Shown here: positions 52,801-64,000 of the stretch, in pieces
Position numbering within the stretch: position 1 is the first letter of the stretch
Layout of the letters: each line of letters opens with the position of its first letter
Assembly (NCBI GenBank): GCA_013339895.1
Contig: JABACO010000002.1
Location: 7,596,924 to 7,660,923 of the forward strand
Length of the DNA: 64,000 bases
Direction: 5' to 3'
Origin: Ephydatia muelleri
Taxonomy: Eukaryota > Porifera > Demospongiae > Spongillida > Spongillidae
The notes under the pieces: model-generated
What the model was told of the DNA's origin: nothing
Seen by the model: only the letters and a program-made list of their open reading frames with translations
The model's database searches: none
Program-made: the position numbers and the translations under genes

Positions 52801-55309
52801 TCCCCTTCAAGGAACAACACACTATTTCGCAAGAAGCCACTTTGTCACATCAAAACTCCATGGTAAGCATATTGTTATTACAGTTAAATTCCAATAATAG
52901 AAATACATTACAGGATGATACTTACAAGATGTATTTACAAGCTCTAACTGACCCTAGGACTGGAATACCCTGCCAGGTAAGTAGTTATTGCACAATGAGA
53001 TTTAACTTTCAAAATGATGGCAGGAATTACAAAGTGGACTGCGAATATTTAATGGTATAGCAAGTAAAGTTTCTCCCTCTATAATTAATCTGATAATTTT
53101 ATCAGGATCCGATGCAGCACAGTGGTTCAAGACACATGTGCATGGTGTATCCACCACAGAGGCAGCACAGGTTAGTATTTGAATCTGCAAAAACACAACA
53201 ATCATGCTGCTACTGGTACATACAGACCATAGGTCAAGCATTAATGGACCTCAATATGTTAGTAGAAATACAAGGTTAGTGTTGTTATCCGGGTTATGAG
53301 TTTAAAAAGATGTATGGCTTTATCTAACAATCGCAGGAAGCAAAGTATTCACATCATCAGACTCAGTTTATTATCAGTTAAGCGAACCTTCTCTGACTGT
53401 GACGCCCAAAGTGACTATACCCAGGCTAGTTTAGACTTTCATGTCATTGTAACTAATACTGCACTCAACAGACGCAAGGGATCCCAGCCAAGCCTATTCA
53501 CTGGTTCCCAAAGAAGTGTATCAGCTCTCGGGTAATTAATTAATAAGAGCATGTGTTGCATCAGTACAATAACGTAAATGTTTCGGTGAGTGTATGCTAG
53601 CTAGAGGACGTAAGCTCACTTCTTTCCAACGGCAATAGAAATTGGTGATCACTACACAATTCAGGGTAATTACAGGCTCATACACCATAATTAACTACTC
53701 ATTATTTTTAGGGGGCTCAGAATAATTTATTATTATGCAATGCCAGTTTTTTGCCTCATGTAAATGATTTCACACAAGTATAATTTTACCTCAATTTGAT
53801 GTTATAACTTTTTAAAATGAGCCATGTAGTTCCAATTGATATTTCAAATCAACACTTTCTACATTAGCAGAGCTTCTGACTCAATTGTGGCATCAATGAC
53901 CTCAATTCTAACAGAGACAGGGCCTCCATTAGGGGGTGACCCGATGCTTACATATGAGCTTTCTCAATATGCCCCAACACCATTGCACACAGCAGCTTTG
54001 TATGGTAAGGAAGGCAATAGCTAATGATGCATGTTTTGAACGTTTGTTTATTACTCTAAGGTGATAAAAATAACCTGAAATTGCTAGCAACTGAGTACTC
54101 AGTGGATGCTCCAGATAAAATTCAACAGACTCCACTGATATATGCAGTTCTTGGTCGCCAGGCGAAGGTAATTACTACTATCTGGCGCTAACATTCATCA
54201 ATGAACTCTTAATAGTGTTGTTCACAACTGATCCATCTTGGAGCTGATGTGAATGCTGTGAGCTATTTAGGGCAAACTGCTTTGCTCTTAGCCATCAGTT
54301 GTGAATATCACAGCATTGTTAAGCTTCTTCTGAAGTGAGTTGAACAAAGTGACTGAACATTTTAACATTTAATTACTTGATGTGCAAAGGAATGGTGCAC
54401 AAACACAGTTTCAGAATGAAACAGCATTCCACGCCGCAGCTCGGCTTCCAAATCCAAAGTACTAACCTAGCAAAGGTTTCTTTTGTCACATACGATTTTT
54501 CACTCTGTACAGGTGCTTGCAGTACCTTTGCAAGTATGTTGTAACAGATGATCTTCAAAGTATAAACAAGCGTGACTATCAGTACCACACATCCCTTCAT
54601 GTTTCTGTGCTGCACAATTTGCCTGATAATATCAAAATGCTATTGGAAGCCAAGGTATGCGTAACATTTTGAGCTCACAAGTTACAATTAACAGCTATGT
54701 CTTAAAGGCTGACATCAGTGTTAGTGACCAAGATGGCAGAACTGCTCTCCACTATGCAGTATCACAAAACTACCTTTCTTGTGTGCAGGTTATAATCGAA
54801 ACTGATGTAAGTTTCAAACTTTGTAATGACTTCATAAGGTGATAAGTTTAATCTGGCAGCCTAATGACATCAACCTTGTGGATACAGTGGGATGGAGTGC
54901 ACTTCATCTGGCATGCCAGGCTGGTTTTTTCGAGTGTGTGAAGTGTTTGGTTTCTTGTCCCAAGTAAGTTCTCACTATCATAATCATATTGACTGATACC
55001 ATTGGACACCCATAATCATATTGACTTATGCCATTGAACGCCCAATAGTTGTGATTATAACCTGAAAGATCAGAATGGGTGTACTCCTCTCCACATTGCT
55101 GTTAAGTATAACAAAGAGGAGGTTGTTAAAATACTAGTCAACAAAGGAGCAAGCATAGCTCTCAAGGACAACAAAGATAAAACTCCTCTACACTACTGCA
55201 TGGAGCTGGTTAGTAAATTATTCCACTATAAAAATATGTGATTTCATCCCATTCTATATAGGGTCATACAGGATGTGGACGAGCTATTCAAATTATGTCA
55301 AGCAGATAG
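49836..55309 (+). CDS. kinesin motor - coiled coil - DEP-like - ankyrin protein
   Basis: 35 phase-compatible exons give about 1067 aa. Exon starts: 49836, 49998, 50201, 50399, 50557, 50705, 50919, 51095, 51250, 51491, 51652, 51769, 51929, 52054, 52189, 52321, 52425, 52534, 52667, 52812, 52914, 53024, 53106, 53226, 53337, 53472, 53871, 54061, 54216, 54390, 54513, 54708, 54860, 55049, 55262. The N-terminal motor (about residues 19-360) has GQTGSGKT, switch I SSRSH, switch II DLAGSE and [18 protein letters not shown], so ATPase activity is expected. A charged coiled coil spans about 370-530. A DEP-like domain (about 655-722) reads [26 protein letters not shown]. Eight to nine ankyrin repeats (about 775-1060) follow, with [12 protein letters not shown] and NPKCLQYL resembling inversin. 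Exon 26 ends in phase 2 and exon 27 accepts phase 2, joining motor and ankyrin parts. AATAAA follows the stop. Weak points: exons 13/14 and the 339-base intron before exon 27. Confidence 0.82.
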
Positions 55310-55311
55310 TC

Positions 55312-55317
55312 AATAAA
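55312..55317 (+). promoter_or_regulatory. polyadenylation signal of the kinesin-ankyrin gene
   Basis: AATAAA begins two bases after the TAG stop, followed by a T-rich stretch. I found no AATAAA between the DEP-like exons and the first ankyrin exon, which supports a single transcript. Confidence 0.7.
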
Positions 55318-55659
55318 CTTTTTATTTATGTGCATACACATCATTCACTAATGCATAGTGTGTAAATATTGCAATGCCTGCATTTCCACTCCAGAACTCA
55401 TATCCATATTGCAAGTGTGTGTGGGGAAGGGGAAAATCATTGTCTCCAATTGAATATGTACTGTACATGTATAAATACAAATGAACACACTAACCAGCAA
55501 CACATCAAAACAGCTTCAAAATTAATCTATGGTTCCTACAACTACATACAAGTGCAAAAATTGGGTTAACAATCGAACCACAACAGCTGCACTACCAATG
55601 TGTTAGGGGGTTTCACTTAGGTTGGACAATGTCCCAAAAAAGAGAATGTGAGATGAGAT
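55318..55659. other. convergent intergenic spacer
   Basis: 342 bases between the ends of the kinesin-ankyrin and PP2A genes. Nothing else was recognised. Confidence 0.6.
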
Positions 55660-59769
<4,110 letters not shown>

Positions 59770-61069
59770 TTTTGTCTATAGTAGCAGTTGGCTTTCGTGT
59801 CGGCCGCGATGAGTATAGTCAGCAGTTCAGCGGTGTATCAGTCAAACTTGTGAATAGATTGCTGTACGCAACACAAAGCCGCCCCACCACTTAATCACGA
59901 GATGTCGCGTGTTAAAACAAGTTCAAAGGTGGGCACGAGCAGGTGTTATTAAAATTAATTATTGTCTTGTAATGCTAAGCTAACGAACTCCTGAACTCAT
60001 TTCAAAGAAGTATGTGTAAGGTGAATATTTAAGAGGTAAGGGAACGATAATTTTTTTAGACTATTATAGCACCACGCTGCTGAAAATGCATGCGCCACTT
60101 TTGAGTGTTATGGAATTTGTACACGACCGAAGTAGATTATTTTTGTTTCGCATATGATGATAAAGCAAATACTATGTACGTTACGGTACATGTGTATGTA
60201 GGCATTACATTAGGGTGAGCTCAGACACAGACATTGAAATACTGTGTTATGAATATGCACTACACAGGTTAGATTTCGCTAGATGTTTATCCGCCAGTAG
60301 TTTAATCGGAAGTTAAGTTATTGTTGGTGGCCTTGTTGACATATTGCTAGTTGATCCAATCACATTTCTGGTATGCAAAATGAACACGCTAACGGACAAT
60401 TGCTTGATCGAATTGCACTCCTGGTATGCAAAAATATTAAACAAGGTATCGACATTAAACAGGTATCAATACATGCTTGTAGATATTGTGCAACTTGCAC
60501 AACAACCAATAGGATGCTTGGAAGCACTATGAGCAGCTTGCCGCATGTTGTTTTGCAGGAATTAGTGAAAATAGCTATATTGTATGTTATGGGTTTTGTA
60601 CACTGTAACTAGGCCTGCCCACACTACATGTCTCATGCAATTGCAAGATAATAAACAGACATGGCTGTATACGCATTAATGATGCACTTTTCAATATGTT
60701 GCAATAATTTGATTACATTTTAACTTCATGCACAACTTCTTCAAGATGCCAAAGCAAAATAAGCATCATTAATTGCATGAGATACAGTCAACATTACCTT
60801 TGAGCGAATAGCTTGCTAGTACATTGTTTATATCATTTTGTGATAATTATGGTCTGTTTTGTGTTTGTACAAGGATGCATGTACGTATTTATGTTTTACA
60901 TATTTAATACATGTACATATGAAGATGTGTAAAGTATATTTCTGGTGTTATAGCACTTTTGTAAATCTACTGTGTGCTATACATCACTATTACATGAGGC
61001 ACATGGGTTAGAAGTGGTGTTTTTTTTAAATTAAATTTATCCAATATGGCAAATTTTATGATCCAACTC
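59770..61069. other. upstream flank of PP2A, no gene seen
   Basis: It includes the PP2A promoter region (first ~200 bases, relatively GC-rich). Beyond it only AT-rich DNA with short repeats was seen, for example TGGTATGCAAAA at 60370 and 60421. No coding homology was recognised. Confidence 0.5.
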
Positions 61070-61300
61070 TCATTTTGACAATTCAATTTTTTGTTCATCA
61101 GTAGGATTGTTTAGGGCGCCCATATCAAAATTTGGAGAGCCTGGTTGATCACAAGGATAACTATTTGTCTGCCAGCAATGGCTCAGCTTCATGTTTGCCC
61201 CATACCATGGGGCAAAGTCTCCAAATCTTATTGGTGTACCATGTACATTTATAAGGATAAGCAGTTCATGTGATGCATATGCATAAAGCGCAGAACACAC
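61070..61300 (-). CDS. unrecognised minus-strand open stretch, possible last exon
   Basis: 76 codons ending GALNNPTDEQKIELSK and a stop. The composition (TPIRFGDFAPWYGANMKLS, HCWQTNSYPCDQPG) looks more protein-like than average for this DNA. A possible acceptor (CTATTTTAG) lies just upstream at about 61308. It includes a perfect 10-base inverted repeat, TTTGCCCCAT/ATGGGGCAAA with a 3-base loop, around 61194-61216. The family is unknown; it may be a transposon remnant. Confidence 0.3.
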   Translation of the reverse strand: MCSALYAYASHELLILINVHGTPIRFGDFAPWYGANMKLSHCWQTNSYPCDQPGSPNFDMGALNNPTDEQKIELSK

Positions 61301-61906
61301 TAGTTACTAAAATAGAAAGCTATACATGTAACTCAATATATACTATTTCATGCAATAGCAACAGCCAAATGCAACTTACCCAACATACCTATCTTTCTAG
61401 GTTTTTTTTACGGATATGTGTTTCTTAGTATCCTCAATACTTTTAGAAGATACATGTGTACCAGATTTATAAATAAGATGATCGAATATCTTTGTTTGAT
61501 CCATCAGTTAAATATTGATGGTAACATCCATCACAACAAAATTCTGAAAACAGATAGTAGAAAAAGATGGAGACAAAAAGATTAATCCGCATCTGCAGTT
61601 TGTGCACTGTGCTTTATTCTTTTGCTTTTCATATGTTTTCTTATATTATTCGATATGTTAGATTTAGTAGGCATACACAGAACACAATTTCAAGTGATGC
61701 TAATGTGATGTCTAATGAGCTACATTGGTTGACAATATAGATGCAAGAGGTGGCATATCTAGTTTGTTTAGGTTTGGCACTGGTGGATACAGTACTGTAT
61801 AGCAATGTCACGTATGACATTTTTTAAGCATTCATAATACATTCTGTTACTGCAGTTTATTAAAGCATTCAGTTTCTGAGGTATGCCATGATTTTAAGAG
61901 ACATTT

Positions 61907-62263
61907 TTAATGTTTGATGATAAAAATTTGTTTCCTGCCAAAGGATAGAAAGCCATCTATGGAAATATGATTTAAGTCAGCAGCTCTTTCACTTGTGGGC
62001 TGGCATCTGTTGAGCAACTGTAATCCATGTCTATTGCACATGCATGTATGATGTTCACTTTCTAAATTTTTTTTACCATTGTTGTGGTAGGACAATAAAA
62101 TGAAGCATTTGGTTGAGCACTTTGTATCGGTGACCATCTGTTGTTGGATACAGTGGAGTGGAATGGGTTCATGGTGAGACCTTCCTGGAACCAGCTTTAA
62201 AACATGCGTCTTTCCTGAATCATGTTCTATGGCTTGACGACAAGATGTACAGAAAAGAAAAGG
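61907..62263 (-). CDS. unrecognised cysteine-rich open stretch
   Basis: 119 open codons without an ATG in the first third. CTSCRQ is followed by HEPIPLHC, then HHTCMCNRHG and RCQP, so cysteine and histidine pairs recur as in zinc-binding modules. It is on the same strand as the open stretch at 61070, and another short piece, FCCDGCYHQYLTDG (around 61520-61560), lies between them. Together they may be exons or a decayed element. No family was identified and chance cannot be excluded. Confidence 0.3.
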   Translation of the reverse strand, partial: PFLFCTSCRQAIEHDSGKTHVLKLVPGRSHHEPIPLHCIQQQMVTDTKCSTKCFILLSYHNNGKKNLESEHHTCMCNRHGLQLLNRCQPTSERAADLNHISIDGFLSFGRKQIFIIKH

Positions 62264-64000
62264 TTATAAATTTTGATACTGAGAAATCCACTAGAAAAGC
62301 TCATTTCAGCACTTAGAGACTAGATTGACTCTCCATTTAAAAAGGGTGGTACAGCATTAGAGAACATGTGAAACGACAAATACTGAATAAATACCGCGTT
62401 TAAACTCCTTATGTGGGAATGTTTGGTTTATAAGCCTAGAAATGTCATTGGTACCTTTGTGAACGGCAGGTACATGTTTGTTGTTCAGACGCCCTTAAAA
62501 GGTCAGAGATATGGAATTTGATACTCACAACCTCCCCCCCCCCTCTCACAACCAATTGATGAAGCATCTGGCTGTGGCCACAATGATACGAATTATAAAT
62601 TAACTTCAAAGCTGAAGCCTTACTATCACATTCGTAATCTTATATGTAAAGTTTTGTCTATTGTGAAGGAGAACCTGCTTATTATAATAAGTACTTCAGT
62701 TTGCATGACTCTGCTCCATGACAGAAAAGGTCTTACAAATATAAGTCAAGTAAAAAAGTCAACCATTCATATAGAACTACATAACACTGTGCTATCATAC
62801 ATGGATTAAAATGACTTTCAATAATTTCTGCAAAAAGGGACCTAACACATACAGTATAATTTCCAGTACGTGCAATACAAATGTAATGCTTGCGCTGAAA
62901 TGTATGGCTAATTAGAAATTCAGCGCCTTACAACTCCATGACAGATTGATTCTCAGTGTGTAAAAAGCAATGTGTAGAGGACATTTCGGATTCTTAGAAT
63001 ATCAAAGAATTTGAATCTTGAAATAACATGCATTAGGTCTCTTTTGCGGAAACGATTCCAATTATATCACTTACATGCACATGCATCATTCATGCAAATG
63101 ATTTTGTAGTACCTTCCTGACAAAGCAAAATCACAGACCACTTTGGTTTCATTTACATGCGTAGTATGATTGTTGTGAGTGATACGTCATTCTGGGATTT
63201 AAGATGCCATCTACTAATTGCAAAAACGTAGTAAATCACAATTGGGGGGGAGGATGGTTGTATCAGGTGGAAGAATGGTGTCTGTCTATTCCGTCATGCA
63301 CTATGGATGACAAATTGTTTAAATGAATGTAAAGACCAAAACGTTCTAAGCTGAATCTGCTTAGATTCTCTCGAATCTTGTATACTCACAGCTGGTGATT
63401 CAAAATGCAGACAGTTCTCACTCTAATAATATTTTATTGTTAATTCAGCATGCTTCACCAAGATAATAAAAACCGTCATAGTCACATCACATACAATGTA
63501 CACAGCACAAAATACAATTTGATGTTTTGCTGTCTGTGTGCTCCACCCTCTCATGCATTTTATCACTTTCTTTTCTTGACAATAGATAAACATATACCAC
63601 ACAAAAAGCTACTGTATGCATTTAAAATATTTGTACTTTTGGATGCCCTCCACTGAACTGAAAAGTCGAAAGTCCATTTGTTTTTCAGTAATGTCAGGTG
63701 CATAAGTAATGTGTTCTGTGTGTTGGGCATGTTATGACCTCTTGCATTCATTTTAGGTTGCCAAATGTGTCTCATAAACCTCAAACCAAGGTCACTTTAA
63801 TGCCTCTAGAGAGAAACCCGAAGGTTCGATTGCTGAGGTAGAAGGTTTCCTCGACAGGGTGGATGTAACATGATGTGGTGGTGTAAAATATTTCACATCT
63901 AGAATTACCATCTCATGAAGACTATATCACAGTCTCTAACACTACTCGTATCTCTGGTGTTGTTAGAAGAATCCATAATTGATGGTGGCTAATTTGCCAC
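62264..64000. other. no gene seen
   Basis: AT-rich DNA with a short poly-C tract (62533-62543) and a small inverted repeat GCGCTGAA/TTCAGCGC around 62891-62926. Short ORFs have no start context or recognised homology. Exons of a gene beyond the window could be hidden here. Confidence 0.4.

Overview
The window is animal nuclear DNA. It is AT-rich, its genes carry many introns that are mostly 45-110 bases long, short TACATGTA-type palindromes are scattered throughout, and it holds a DIRS-type retroelement. Compact genes plus DIRS elements suggest a sponge (demosponge-like) or a similarly compact early-branching animal. This assignment is an inference, not a species call.

Region 1 (1-31668) is a tandem array of an ~11.45-kb unit: a partial copy 1 (1-8772) and full copies 2 (8773-20223) and 3 (20224-31668). 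Each unit has a satellite array of ~136-base monomers, then the last three minus-strand exons of a UTP14 gene, then an 88-codon plus-strand ORF, then an AT-rich tail with a 121-base tandem repeat carrying TATAAAAG boxes. Only the middle copy of the UTP14 exons keeps an open frame.

Region 2 (31669-44336) holds the first twelve coding exons of UTP14 (18S rRNA processing), read on the minus strand into copy 3. Its introns contain a MITE-like element, a long hairpin and a decayed DIRS-like retrotransposon (about 35.15-39.37 kb).

Region 3 (44337-59769) is gene-dense. It contains AMN1 (minus, five exons, 252 aa), a 35-exon plus-strand gene that I reconstruct as a kinesin motor, coiled coil, DEP-like domain and inversin-like ankyrin repeats (about 1067 aa), and the PP2A catalytic subunit (minus, seven exons, 310 aa). 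AMN1 and the kinesin gene are divergent and share a ~550-base promoter interval. The kinesin and PP2A genes converge.

Region 4 (59770-64000) has no gene I can name; two minus-strand open stretches near 61-62 kb may be remnants.

Exon borders were placed by eye from splice signals, reading phase and remembered family sequences. No alignment was run. The strongest candidate for something undescribed is the kinesin-DEP-ankyrin gene.
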